Origin: Acidobacteriota bacterium
Lineage (GTDB): Bacteria > Acidobacteriota > Terriglobia > Terriglobales > Acidobacteriaceae
Length of the DNA stretch: 45,515 nt
Direction: 5' to 3'
Assembly (NCBI GenBank): GCA_013288805.1
Contig: JABDBE010000020.1
Location: 1 to 45,515, forward strand
A program made the position numbers and the translations under genes. Positions 25,289 through 33,995 of this stretch are shown piece by piece. Under the pieces are notes generated by a model that had not been told where the DNA came from, searched no databases, and worked only from the letters and a program-made list of their open reading frames with translations. Within the stretch, counting starts at the first letter, position 1, and the number at the start of each line of letters is the position of its first letter.

Positions 25289-26551
25289 ATGGCCGACATG
25301 GTCAACACGCCGATGTTGCCAAGAACTGCGAACGGTTCGGCTTGGGCTCCATTGGGCGAGCCTCTTTTTCGTTCACTCTGGGTTGCGGCGGTAATTTCGT
25401 ACACCGGGACCTGGATGCAGAACGTCGGCTCGGGCTGGCTGATGACGCAGCTCACAATGTCTCCGTTCATGGTGGGCTTGGTGCAGGCGGCGACAACGCT
25501 TCCGGTTTTTCTGGTCATCTTGCCGGCAGGTGCACTTGCGGACATGGTGGATCGACGCCGCTTCCTGCTGATCACCCAGGGCTGGATGGTAGCGGCCGCG
25601 GCGCTGCTGGGCATTTTCACGCTGTTGGGAAATGTCACGCCCTGGATTTTGCTTGGGTTCACATTTGTGCTGGGCCTGGGCGCGGTAATGAACGATCCTG
25701 CATGGCAGGCCATCACGCCGGAAATCGTTTCTTCCGCGCAGCATGCGCCTGCAGTGGCTTTGAACTCGGTGGGATTCAACGTCGCTCGCGCGGTGGGTCC
25801 GGCACTTGGCGGGATGGTAATTGCCATCGCTGGCTCCGGCGTGGCTTTCCTGTTGAATGCGGCTTCGTTCTTCGGGGTAATCTTTTTTCTATATCGTTGG
25901 AAGCGTCCCCGCTTTGAAGATGTCGAAACCGGCCGAGTCTCCGACGCCATTCTCACCGGCCTGCGTTATGTGCGCGGAGCTCCGCTCGTGCGTTGTGTGC
26001 TCATTCGCACCGGGGCTTTTAGTTTGGGCGCAAGTTCTCTGCTGGCGCTGCTCCCGATCGTTGCCCGCCCGCACGGAGCGACCGGCTACGGCTTGCTGCT
26101 CGGCTCATTCGGGCTGGGCGCATTGGCAGGCGCAGCGGTATTGCCGCGATTGCGGAGTACGCTTTCGGTGGACGCGGTTGTAACGATCGCGATTCTGGTT
26201 TTCTCCGCCATGACATTTGCCGCGGGACGAGTGCACGCGTTCGGCTGGCTGGAGTTGGTCTTGTTCACCAGCGGAACCGCTTGGATCGGAATTCTGGCTT
26301 GTCTCAACGTCGCGGCACAGACAATGTCTCCTTCGTTTCTGCGGGCGCGCGCTCTTTCGTTGTACCTGCTGGTGCTGCAAGGAGGGATGGCGATCGGCAG
26401 CGCGCTCTGGGGGGCTCTGGCCAGCCGCGTTGGAATTCCAACGGCGTTTCTGTGGTCGGCAATCGCGCTTGTGGCTGGACTAGTAAGTGTGCGACGCTAT
26501 CCCCTGACCTCGCAGGAATTACAATACGCACCGTCTGTTGTGCGGGATTAA
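25289..26551 (+). CDS. MFS exporter (EntS-like family)
   Basis: The protein has 420 residues with 11-12 membrane helices. The N-terminal FRSLWVAAVISYTGTWMQ and MTQLTMSPFMVGLVQAA segments are typical of the EntS/DUF894 branch of the major facilitator superfamily, whose characterised members export siderophores. ATG 25289 is chosen because it follows the permease stop directly; an upstream in-frame start would overlap the permease by 41 bases. The loop DMVDRRRF corresponds to the MFS motif A. It may export the product of the nearby ligase cluster, but the substrate is unknown. A second member of the family lies at 44221. Confidence 0.9.
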   Translation: MADMVNTPMLPRTANGSAWAPLGEPLFRSLWVAAVISYTGTWMQNVGSGWLMTQLTMSPFMVGLVQAATTLPVFLVILPAGALADMVDRRRFLLITQGWMVAAAALLGIFTLLGNVTPWILLGFTFVLGLGAVMNDPAWQAITPEIVSSAQHAPAVALNSVGFNVARAVGPALGGMVIAIAGSGVAFLLNAASFFGVIFFLYRWKRPRFEDVETGRVSDAILTGLRYVRGAPLVRCVLIRTGAFSLGASSLLALLPIVARPHGATGYGLLLGSFGLGALAGAAVLPRLRSTLSVDAVVTIAILVFSAMTFAAGRVHAFGWLELVLFTSGTAWIGILACLNVAAQTMSPSFLRARALSLYLLVLQGGMAIGSALWGALASRVGIPTAFLWSAIALVAGLVSVRRYPLTSQELQYAPSVVRD

Positions 26552-26602
26552 TTCAAGCACTATATTTCCACAATTCAGACATTCGCTTTCAAGGAGAACC
26601 TC

Positions 26603-27169
26603 ATGACAAAAATGAAATGGCTGTTCGCCTGTCTGCTTTTGCTGGCTGCTAGCGGTTTCGCTCTTGGCCAGAACACTAAAGCTGTGGAGCATCCCACGGT
26701 CGCTCAAGTGCTGGATCGAAGAGTAGCTGGGGTGGAGCAGGAATTTGTCTCGGCTGCCGATGCCATGCCCGAGGACAAGTATGCATTTGCCCCTGCCGAC
26801 GGCGAATTCAAAGGCGTGCGGACTTTTGCTCAGCAGGTGAAGCACGTTGCGGCCGTCAATTACATAGTTGGAGCGGCCATTCTTGAAGAGAAGCCGCCGG
26901 TCGACGTGGGTGGCGAAAACGGACCGGATTCGATGAAGACCAAAGCAGACATCATGAATTTTCTCAAAGGCTCGTACGCGTATTTCCACAAGGCGGTGGG
27001 CACGATTAATGAGGGTAATCTGCTGAGTCCCATCAAGAATCCCTTCGGCGAGGGCACGGCCACACGCCTGGGGATGGCAACTCTAATCGTGGGACATTGC
27101 TTCGACCACTACGGGCAGATGGTGGTGTACCTGCGCATGAATGGCATCGTTCCTCCGGCTAGCCGCTAG
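26603..27169 (+). CDS. Exported DinB-like protein
   Basis: The protein has 188 residues. A signal peptide (MKWLFACLLLLAASGFALGQ, residues 4-23) precedes a four-helix DinB/YfiT-type fold. The three conserved metal-ligand histidines are visible at 81 (QQVKHVAAVNY), 165 and 169 (VGHCFDHYGQMVVYLRM). Family members bind a divalent metal and include thiol-dependent transferases such as bacillithiol and mycothiol S-transferases, although many have no known role. Export of a DinB fold is common in Acidobacteriota. AAGGAG lies 7-8 bases before the ATG and a strong terminator follows. Confidence 0.87.
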   Translation: MTKMKWLFACLLLLAASGFALGQNTKAVEHPTVAQVLDRRVAGVEQEFVSAADAMPEDKYAFAPADGEFKGVRTFAQQVKHVAAVNYIVGAAILEEKPPVDVGGENGPDSMKTKADIMNFLKGSYAYFHKAVGTINEGNLLSPIKNPFGEGTATRLGMATLIVGHCFDHYGQMVVYLRMNGIVPPASR

Positions 27170-27197
27170 ATTGCAGAATCGAAGACTGACTCGATTG

Positions 27198-27221
27198 GAC
27201 CGGGCGCCCGCCCGGTCTTTT
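27198..27221 (+). terminator. Rho-independent terminator
   Basis: GACCGGGC pairs with GCCCGGTC around a GCCC loop and is followed by TTTT. It lies 28 bases after the DinB-like gene. Confidence 0.88.
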
Positions 27222-27413
27222 CTATTCCGGCTGTTGGGAATCCCCTGTAGCACGAAAGTGCTATTTACACATCGAAGAATGGGAAATAGTCTCAGGTTCC
27301 CCTTTTGAGTAAAAGCGTTTGCGATGCAAGTTAAGACCTTCGTGATAGTCGTGTGCGTCGCGCCGCGATTGTGCGGGCAGGCTACCGAGCCGGTCCGATG
27401 GCAGGAGAAGTAG

Positions 27414-27626
27414 ATGAAGACCAAGAAGCAACACGCGACAGATTTGCTCGGTTCGGACGCCGAGCGTGAGTGTGAAGTCCAACGGGAAATAGACAGTTTT
27501 CTTCGAGCAGTCAGTTCCTATCCAGACCGGTTCGCCCGCGAGCCTTATTTGAGTTTCCGGCAGCACTTATCCAGCATCGTGTCCAGCTCTCACCCCTCCG
27601 GCAGCGACGAAAATACGCGACATTGA
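27414..27626 (+). CDS. Small conserved-looking hypothetical protein (70 aa)
   Basis: A 70-residue hydrophilic protein starting MKTKKQHATDLL, with a charged helix (ECEVQREIDSFLRAVSSYP) followed by REPYLSFRQHL. The phrase S-F-x-x-H-L after a Tyr-Pro/aromatic turn recurs in small acidobacterial proteins that I remember without a function. AGGAG lies 6 bases upstream of the ATG, which is the best reason to accept the gene. It stands alone between a terminator and the convergent thrB gene. A leader of nearly 190 bases containing a small GAAA-loop hairpin precedes it. Confidence 0.6.
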   Translation: MKTKKQHATDLLGSDAERECEVQREIDSFLRAVSSYPDRFAREPYLSFRQHLSSIVSSSHPSGSDENTRH

Positions 27627-27641
27627 GAGCCGCGCATCGCC

Positions 27642-28598
27642 TCACCGGAACGCCAAGCGGCTAACCTGGCTGACCCCGCAGGCGGTAATCTCGGTGTTGA
27701 TTAATTCCGGCTGGAATCCCTCCGCTCGCAGGTGTTCGCGCACCTGTTTTCTAACGTGGTCCGCGCTCGATCTTGGGTCGAGAAAGATTAATACTGAAGG
27801 TCCGGCTCCGCTCAAAACACTTCCTAATATCCCGCGCGTCCCGTTGAGCTTCTGCAGGGCGGGCAGCAGTGGGCACAACGATGAGCGATAGGGCTGGTGG
27901 ATGCGATCCTCCAGCGCAGAAGTGAGCAGATCCTTCCGCCCTTGGAAAAAGGCAGTCAATAGCAGCATAGAATTCTGGATGTTGGCCACGACGTCAGGCC
28001 GGGAATATTGATTGGGCAGAACCCTGCGCGCGTCCTCGGTCGAGAGGCTCTCGTTGGGCACAGCGAGCAACAGCGGCCACTTCCCTTTTGGTTTTACATG
28101 CGCAATCTGCATTTCGCCATTTGCGGAGATTCGTGCAATTGCTAACCCGCCCATCCAACAGGCAGCGGCGTTATCGGGATGGTGCTCGCGCCGCGCTGCC
28201 TCGTACACGATTCGGTTATCGCTCCAGCGCAAGCGACCGAAGCGCACCGCCAAGGCGATCCCAGCCAGCCGCGCGGCCGCCGAGGATCCACATCCTTTGC
28301 CGATAGGAATCTGGTTGTCAATGCGGAGCGCGATGGGCTGCACCGGCTTTTCTTCCTCTTGCAGCACCTCGCGGTAAGTCGTCAGAATAAGATTGTTTTC
28401 GATCTGCGCGCAAATCTCACGGTCACGGCCTCGCGCCACGATAGAGAATTCATCCGCGGAACTCGCCCCGACTTTAAGAAACATCGAGAGGGCAAGCGCT
28501 GCTGCGTCGAACGCCGGACCAAGATTCGCAGAAGTCGCGGGAAGGACAATCTCAACGGACCGCGGTTTAAGCCGCTTCTTTCTGGTGCGCTCAGTCAT
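27642..28598 (-). CDS. thrB: Homoserine kinase
   Basis: ThrB phosphorylates L-homoserine with ATP, giving the substrate of threonine synthase. The protein has 318 residues and is a GHMP kinase: PATSANLGPAFD at 20-31, the ATP-binding loop PIGKGCGSSAAA at 98-109 and the late LSGAGPSVLIF motif. It starts inside the last codons of thrC with a 4-base ATGA overlap, so the two consecutive steps of threonine synthesis are translationally coupled. It is the last gene of the minus-strand run. Confidence 0.95.
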   Translation of the reverse strand: MTERTRKKRLKPRSVEIVLPATSANLGPAFDAAALALSMFLKVGASSADEFSIVARGRDREICAQIENNLILTTYREVLQEEEKPVQPIALRIDNQIPIGKGCGSSAAARLAGIALAVRFGRLRWSDNRIVYEAARREHHPDNAAACWMGGLAIARISANGEMQIAHVKPKGKWPLLLAVPNESLSTEDARRVLPNQYSRPDVVANIQNSMLLLTAFFQGRKDLLTSALEDRIHQPYRSSLCPLLPALQKLNGTRGILGSVLSGAGPSVLIFLDPRSSADHVRKQVREHLRAEGFQPELINTEITACGVSQVSRLAFR

Positions 28599-29977
28599 AA
28601 TTCTAGCTGGTCGTCTGCTGCTTTCAAGGTTTGAAGGACTGCGTCCACGGTTGCATCCAGCACGATGGACGCGCGTTGTTGAGGCCTGAGAATGCTAACT
28701 TCTTCCTCGCTCCCGGTGCCAGAGAACAGATCGCCGCGGTGAAACTTTAAGGTGAACTCCGGATCCTTCAGCAGGTGCCCGGTCAAAATCAATATCACGC
28801 TTTCTCCCGGCGCAACGAAGCCTTGCTTAACCAGCTTTTTGAGTCCTGCCAGGGTCACGGCCGACGCCGGTTCGCAGCCAATTCCGTCGGCACCAATTTC
28901 GGCTTTGGCCAGAGCGATCTCCACTTCGCTGACCTCTTCGACCGTGCCACTGGTTGCTTGCAATACCCTGACTGCCTTTTTCCACGATGCAGGATTTCCG
29001 ATGCGAATGGCGCTGGCGGCAGTTTCGGCCTGTACGGAAACCAGTTCCCTTCCGCCATTTTCCCGTATGGTCCGCACCAGCGGATTGGCTCCGGCCGCCT
29101 GAATGATCGAAACTCTCGGCAACCTCGAGATCAGCCCTAGCTGCCGCATCTCAATGAACGCTTTTCCCAGCGCCGAGGAGTTCCCCAGGTTCCCGCCGGG
29201 AACAATGATGTGATCCGGCGGTTGCCAATCAAGCTGTTCCATCAGTTCGATTGCCGCCGTCTTTTGCCCTTCGAGACGATATGGATTTACCGAGTTCAAC
29301 AGATAAACCGGCATCCGCTGGACGACCTCGTTCAGTACCCGCATACAGCCGTCGAAATCGGTTTTCAACTGGCAGGTCACGGCGCCGTAATCGAGCGCCT
29401 GCGAAAGCTTACCCCACGAAACCTTACCTTCCGGGATGAGCACTAAACTACGCATTCCCCCACGCGCAGCATATGCCGCCATCGAAGCGGAGGTGTTCCC
29501 GGTGGAGGCGCAGGCTACCCATCGAAATCCCTCCCGCCGCGCGACCGATGCGGCTACAGTCATTCCTGTGTCCTTGAATGATCCTGTGGGATTCATGCCC
29601 TGATGCTTGGCGTAAACTTGCGGCAATCCTGCAACCCGGGCGCAGCCAGACATTTCGTAGAGCGGAGCATTTCCTTCGCGCAGGCTGATGACGTCTTTTT
29701 CGTCGAAGCTCGGCAGCAATTCACGAAAACGCCAGACGCCGCTTTCATCGGTTGGGAGTCCTGAGGTGCGGCGTTGGCGCCAGAGCGCTTTGAGTTTAGC
29801 GGCATCGAGTCGTTTTGCGTCGCGCGTGTTCCAATCGGAATAGACGATCTCCAATAGATCGCCGCAACTGGCGCAGCGGAAATTTTGCTGTGCTTTTTCG
29901 AATACCCTGCCGCAGCCGATACATCTTAGTTGCGATGCTTGGACAGAATTCGACTTTGATGGGCTTTGATAGGTCAT
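28595..29977 (-). CDS. thrC: Threonine synthase
   Basis: ThrC converts O-phosphohomoserine to threonine using pyridoxal phosphate. The protein has 460 residues from the ATG at 29977 (a GTG at 30025 is in frame but would overlap the cupin gene). An N-terminal zinc-ribbon-like element has CIGC (19-22) and CASC (35-38), seen in class II archaeal/plant-like threonine synthases. The PLP lysine is in NPTGSFKDTG (Lys135), and the phosphate-binding glycine-rich loop appears as VPGGNLGN. It lies 37 bases after the cupin gene and overlaps thrB by four bases. Confidence 0.95.
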   Translation of the reverse strand: MTYQSPSKSNSVQASQLRCIGCGRVFEKAQQNFRCASCGDLLEIVYSDWNTRDAKRLDAAKLKALWRQRRTSGLPTDESGVWRFRELLPSFDEKDVISLREGNAPLYEMSGCARVAGLPQVYAKHQGMNPTGSFKDTGMTVAASVARREGFRWVACASTGNTSASMAAYAARGGMRSLVLIPEGKVSWGKLSQALDYGAVTCQLKTDFDGCMRVLNEVVQRMPVYLLNSVNPYRLEGQKTAAIELMEQLDWQPPDHIIVPGGNLGNSSALGKAFIEMRQLGLISRLPRVSIIQAAGANPLVRTIRENGGRELVSVQAETAASAIRIGNPASWKKAVRVLQATSGTVEEVSEVEIALAKAEIGADGIGCEPASAVTLAGLKKLVKQGFVAPGESVILILTGHLLKDPEFTLKFHRGDLFSGTGSEEEVSILRPQQRASIVLDATVDAVLQTLKAADDQLEL

Positions 29978-30014
29978 CCGGATTGGGGCCAGCGGGAGAT
30001 TGACCAGCGCAAAT

Positions 30015-30452
30015 CTACTTTCCACCGCGCAAGTATTGATCCGTTTTGTTGATCCAGTCGGCGCGAGGCGGATTGAATATGTCGAGATCGACCGTGTCCG
30101 CGACGGCTTCCGCTTTGTGCGGCATATGCGGAGGAATAGTCAGAACCTCCCCGGCATTCACTACGATTTCTTTGCCATCGATCCAAAACTTGAGCGCCCC
30201 CTCCAGAATATAGGTAACTTGCTCGTTGTGGTGGCTGTGTTCCGGCACGATGCATCCTTTTTTCAGAAGCACACGCGCGACCATGATGTTTTGTCCTACC
30301 ACGAACTGGCGTTGCAGCAAGGGATTCAAGTCTTCAAGATCGATTGAACTCCACGGGATATGCTTCAGCTCAGCCTTGGTAGGTCTTTTCGTCGACGCAC
30401 TTCGCGCATTCTTTTTCTGGGTTGCCCGCTTTGCTTTCTTTGCCTTTGCCAT
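30015..30452 (-). CDS. Small cupin-domain protein
   Basis: The protein has 145 residues. A Lys/Arg/Ala-rich N-terminus of about 28 residues precedes a single cupin domain. Metal-ligand motif 1 is PEHSHHNEQVTYILEG (70-85, with His72 and His74), and motif 2 includes PPHMPHKAEA (107-116, with His109 and His112). Such one-domain cupins act as dioxygenases, isomerases or sensors, and the substrate cannot be told. Its start codon shares one base with the stop of the amidohydrolase gene, so it is coupled to that gene. The basic N-terminal tail is unusual for a cupin and may bind nucleic acid or be poorly ordered. Confidence 0.87.
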   Translation of the reverse strand: MAKAKKAKRATQKKNARSASTKRPTKAELKHIPWSSIDLEDLNPLLQRQFVVGQNIMVARVLLKKGCIVPEHSHHNEQVTYILEGALKFWIDGKEIVVNAGEVLTIPPHMPHKAEAVADTVDLDIFNPPRADWINKTDQYLRGGK

Positions 30453-31834
30453 TAGTGCACCTTTCCGGGATAAAGTCCGACTGCATTGTCATGCAAATAA
30501 CCGTGGGCCATCTGCAGCGCCTGCGCCTCGTTGACTTCGCCCATCGAAATCATCTCCGCCAACGCGGCGGCCAGTGCCGTTCGCGACGATTGCACTCCCA
30601 GCCAATAACTCTCCTCGGCGCCCATCACGTCGTTGTAGGGGAATGCATCGCTCCCGAAGGTAATTTTCTCGGGGAATGTCTCCAGCCAAAGCTTGAGCAG
30701 GTTTTTGAACTCTGAGGGGTAGAGCAGAAATTCGGTTTGCGACGTATCCAGGTAAACGTTTTTCGCGGCAGCCAACCAGATGGCTTGACGATCATACGGA
30801 TATCCGCCGTGGAGCATGACAAACGTCACATTCGAGTAGCGGGGATCGCGGAGAACATTTTCCAGGTTCATGATATTGCTTTCGGTGAGGTTGAAGTAAT
30901 CGCCAGGGCCAACCGCCGAATGGATGTGGACCGGAAGATGAAGCCTGCCACCTTCTCGAATCAGGTAGCGGAAAATGTAATCCTGAAACGTGCGGTATTC
31001 GTCGGGGCTAGGGATTCCGCCGGAGACAAAGCGCTCGTAAATATCTTGCGCGTCTTCACGCGCTGGATCGCTGAACTTGGTCGAGCGGAAATAGGCGACT
31101 TCAAACTTCATGGCGATGCCGCCCCTCTTCTGATTGTCTTCGAGGGTACGACTGACAAATTTCAGATACTCGCCAAAATCCCCAGGCAACTTGCTGAGGC
31201 CTTCCTGTTGCATCCAGCGATGCAACATTTTCTCCTGCAGTGGGATGTAAACCTCTTCGTCAGCGTTACGGGAGCGTTCCCGCTGATTGTCGAACGGCCA
31301 CATGAATGAATCCACAAAGAATACCCAGACAAACCTTTTGGGATCCAGATAGTCGGCCATCATCGCGCGGTTCGCAACTCCTTGCTCAATGTTCAGTTTG
31401 TCGAGGATGTCAGAAAAATACGCAATTCCCTTTTCCTTCTTGAGCTGGGCTTTTTTCTGGATCAGCCATTTGCCGTGCTCAGGCGAGAGGTCGTCGTAGG
31501 GGTATCCGAAGAGGGCCTTCGCGGCCACAATGAGTTCCGGATTCGTGTCACGAATACGCAGCGCGTAAATTCCGGGCGGCGCGGCCATAGCATCGACGTC
31601 GGCATCGTCGGAGTAGCCAGGATGCGCATGATGATCGAAGATGGGAATCTTTTCGATTTGAGGCAGCAATCGTTGATAGGTCTGCTGCACGTCCGGTCCG
31701 GGCAGAGGGCGCGCCTGGGCGGCTGCGAAGATCGAGATTCCACAAATCGCAATCAAAACCAGCTCGGGCATTCGCCTCATGAGGTCTCGTTCTGACTTTA
31801 TTGAGCAACCAATATCGTGCTGAAAGTTTTTCAT
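30452..31834 (-). CDS. Exported metal-dependent amidohydrolase
   Basis: The protein has 460 residues from the ATG at 31834, which overlaps the aminotransferase stop by four bases (ATGA); a start at 31780 (MRRMPELV) gives a more typical signal peptide. A hydrophobic segment (PELVLIAICGISIFAAAQA) indicates export. The TIM-barrel metal site has FDHHAHP (66-72), a later VHIHSAVG, VMLHGGYPY and FGSDAFPYND with the conserved Asp. This resembles the amidohydrolase 2 (decarboxylase/lactonase) family. It lies between cytoplasmic amino acid enzymes, which is odd for an exported protein. The substrate is unknown. Confidence 0.87.
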   Translation of the reverse strand: MKNFQHDIGCSIKSERDLMRRMPELVLIAICGISIFAAAQARPLPGPDVQQTYQRLLPQIEKIPIFDHHAHPGYSDDADVDAMAAPPGIYALRIRDTNPELIVAAKALFGYPYDDLSPEHGKWLIQKKAQLKKEKGIAYFSDILDKLNIEQGVANRAMMADYLDPKRFVWVFFVDSFMWPFDNQRERSRNADEEVYIPLQEKMLHRWMQQEGLSKLPGDFGEYLKFVSRTLEDNQKRGGIAMKFEVAYFRSTKFSDPAREDAQDIYERFVSGGIPSPDEYRTFQDYIFRYLIREGGRLHLPVHIHSAVGPGDYFNLTESNIMNLENVLRDPRYSNVTFVMLHGGYPYDRQAIWLAAAKNVYLDTSQTEFLLYPSEFKNLLKLWLETFPEKITFGSDAFPYNDVMGAEESYWLGVQSSRTALAAALAEMISMGEVNEAQALQMAHGYLHDNAVGLYPGKVH

Positions 31835-33018
31835 CGCGTGGCGACAGTACCTTGCCAAGAAGTGGAAACCCGCAGAATCCGTTCTACGGCCCCCTGCAAG
31901 GTCGCGGTTGAAGATGCAAATGAGAAGCGGATGAAATCAGTGCCCGCATCCCCGAAAGCCGCGCCAGGGATGGCCGCGACACCCGCCTCTTCGAGCAGAA
32001 TACGGCAGAGTTCTTCCGCGCCCATTCCTGTGTCTGAAATATTCACCCACGCGTAGAATGCGCCATCCGGCGGCGAGCATCGAAATCCGGGAACACGATT
32101 CAGGTCGCGGATGAACTGCTCGCGCCGTTTAGTGAACTCGTGAACCATGCGAGGAGTTGTGCCCTCGCGATCCTTGAGTGCTTCGATGGCCGCGTACTGG
32201 CTGAACTCCGCGACGCAGGTATAGCTATTGACTGCCAGCATGTTCAACGCCGGCACAATGCGCGGCGGGGCGACGGTATATCCCAGCCGCCAGCCGGTCA
32301 TCGCAAAACTCTTGGAGAAGCCGTCGATGATCAGGGTGCGTTCCTCCATTCCCGGATAGTGCATAAGCGAGACATACTGACCGCCGTAAATAACTCGGGC
32401 ATAGATTTCGTCAGACAGCACGAGCAGGTCATGCTTCACGGCGAGATCGGCCAATCGTCGCTGCACTTTGTCGGTGTAGACGGTACCAGTTGGATTGCCC
32501 GGGGAGTTCGCGATCAAGATTTTTGTGCGAGGGGAAATCTTTGCTGCAATTTGTTCCGGATCTGGTTGGAAGTAGTTGCGTTCGGAAAGTTCGAAGGGAA
32601 CAGGAACGCCGCCGAGCCCGAGCGTAATGGACGAGTACCCAGGAAACCCCGGGTCGGGATACAACACCTCGTCCCCTGGATCAATGAGCGCCATCATTGC
32701 CATGAAGAGCGCGATTTTGCAGCCCGGAGCGATCACAAGGTTGTCTGCAGTGACTTCGAGGTTGCGAGTGTCATGAAGATAGGAAGCGATTGCCTCACGC
32801 AGGGGTAGAACGCCGGCGACCGCGCAGTAACGGTCCTTGCCATCGTCTACAGCACGTTTGAGCGCGTCATTTACCGAAGCGGAGGGATGGAAGTCGGGCT
32901 CGCCGAGTTCGAGATGGATAATCGAGCGGCCTTCACGTTCCAGTTCTTTGGCGCGTGCATAAACGGACAGCGCGCCCTCGCCCGTCATCACTGCCATTCG
33001 TGAAGCTAGCAGTCGCAT
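31831..33018 (-). CDS. Class I/II aminotransferase (aspartate aminotransferase-like)
   Basis: The protein has 395 residues from the ATG at 33018, chosen because GGAAAGG lies 7 bases upstream; the frame is open further but into an unlikely sequence. PLP-fold motifs are complete: NSPGNPTG (171-178), SDEIYARVIY (202-211), SKSFAMTGWRLGY (235-247, with PLP-linked Lys236). Fold type I enzymes of this branch use aspartate, alanine, tyrosine or aromatic amino acids. In a run with thrC and thrB, aspartate aminotransferase would fit because oxaloacetate-aspartate feeds homoserine. The substrate remains inference. Confidence 0.9.
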   Translation of the reverse strand: MRLLASRMAVMTGEGALSVYARAKELEREGRSIIHLELGEPDFHPSASVNDALKRAVDDGKDRYCAVAGVLPLREAIASYLHDTRNLEVTADNLVIAPGCKIALFMAMMALIDPGDEVLYPDPGFPGYSSITLGLGGVPVPFELSERNYFQPDPEQIAAKISPRTKILIANSPGNPTGTVYTDKVQRRLADLAVKHDLLVLSDEIYARVIYGGQYVSLMHYPGMEERTLIIDGFSKSFAMTGWRLGYTVAPPRIVPALNMLAVNSYTCVAEFSQYAAIEALKDREGTTPRMVHEFTKRREQFIRDLNRVPGFRCSPPDGAFYAWVNISDTGMGAEELCRILLEEAGVAAIPGAAFGDAGTDFIRFSFASSTATLQGAVERILRVSTSWQGTVATR

Positions 33019-33097
33019 GGTTTGCCTTTCCGTAATTCTTCTTGCGAGTGGAGCGTGGCCATCCACGTCCGTCCGGACTGGCCAAGTCCATCTCCGC

Positions 33098-33886
33098 TTA
33101 CAAGCCTTTATACAGGCCGCCATCCACGAGCACGGTCTGTCCCGTCACATACGAAGCGCGCTCAGAGGCCAGCCATACGATCGCGTCCGCAACCTCGCGA
33201 GGTTCCCCCAGCCGCTTCAGCGGTGCGTCCGCGCTCCATCCTTCAAAGATCTCTTTTTCGCTCTTGCCCGTAGCTCCTGACCGAGTCTTAGCCAATTCTT
33301 TTAGCCGATCGGTTGCAGTGTAGCCCGGCCCAACGTTGTTTACGAGTATGCCATCTTTGCCGAACTCGTTCGCGAGACTTTTCACCAAGCCTACAACCGC
33401 GGCGCGAACTGCATTGGATAGGACAAGGTCTGGCACTGGCTGTTTAGTCGTAATGGAGGTGATTGTAATGATGCGTCCCCAATGCTTGCGTTGCATGTGA
33501 GGAATCACTTCGCGGGCAAAATAGACCGTGCTGAGAAAGTTGGCGTCGACGGCTTTTCGCCATTCTTCAACGCTGGCAGCGAGAAACCCTTTTGCCGGCG
33601 GGCCTCCAGCGTTGGTCACACAGATGTCGACGCTGCCAAATTTCGACGCCACTTCTTCGACGAACCGGTGCACCGCCTCCGCGTCAGTTACATCCAGAGC
33701 CTGGGCGAACACTTCGGCGCTGTATTGTTTCTCAATGCCCTCTGCGGCGGCATGCAAAGTTTGGGCATTGCGCGCACACATCGCAACTCGGCATCCCTCG
33801 GCAGCCAGAGCTTCCGCCGTTGCGCGGCCAATCCCCTGGCTGGAAGCGGCAACAATCGCTACCCGGTTTTTCAGGCCTGTATCCAT
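33098..33886 (-). CDS. SDR-family oxidoreductase lacking the usual YxxxK pair
   Basis: The protein has 262 residues from the ATG at 33886; the preceding in-frame sequence runs into the divergent gene. A Rossmann fold has the nucleotide loop AASSQGIGRA (13-22) and NAGG (92-95). The catalytic Ser is at 144 (ITSITT). Where classical SDRs have Y-x-x-x-K, this protein has SNAVR (157-161), so Tyr and Lys are replaced by Ser and Arg. A recognised subgroup of SDRs carries this change (often written SNxxR) and some remain active. Start of the minus-strand run that ends with thrB, 79 bases before the aminotransferase. Confidence 0.9.
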   Translation of the reverse strand: MDTGLKNRVAIVAASSQGIGRATAEALAAEGCRVAMCARNAQTLHAAAEGIEKQYSAEVFAQALDVTDAEAVHRFVEEVASKFGSVDICVTNAGGPPAKGFLAASVEEWRKAVDANFLSTVYFAREVIPHMQRKHWGRIITITSITTKQPVPDLVLSNAVRAAVVGLVKSLANEFGKDGILVNNVGPGYTATDRLKELAKTRSGATGKSEKEIFEGWSADAPLKRLGEPREVADAIVWLASERASYVTGQTVLVDGGLYKGL

Positions 33887-33995
33887 GAGATTGGAATTAT
33901 AAAGGGTGCAACGGTTGTTGGACCGGGCTTCGGCTCCCTTGCCCACTTGGCCGGTGAACGATACTCTTAATCTGGTATTCGCAGATGGAGTTGTG

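Noticed and set aside
27248-27413. A GEMM-type cyclic di-GMP riboswitch upstream of the 70-residue gene
   Set aside because: Although a GAAA-loop hairpin is present, the conserved GEMM core and receptor sequences are not found.
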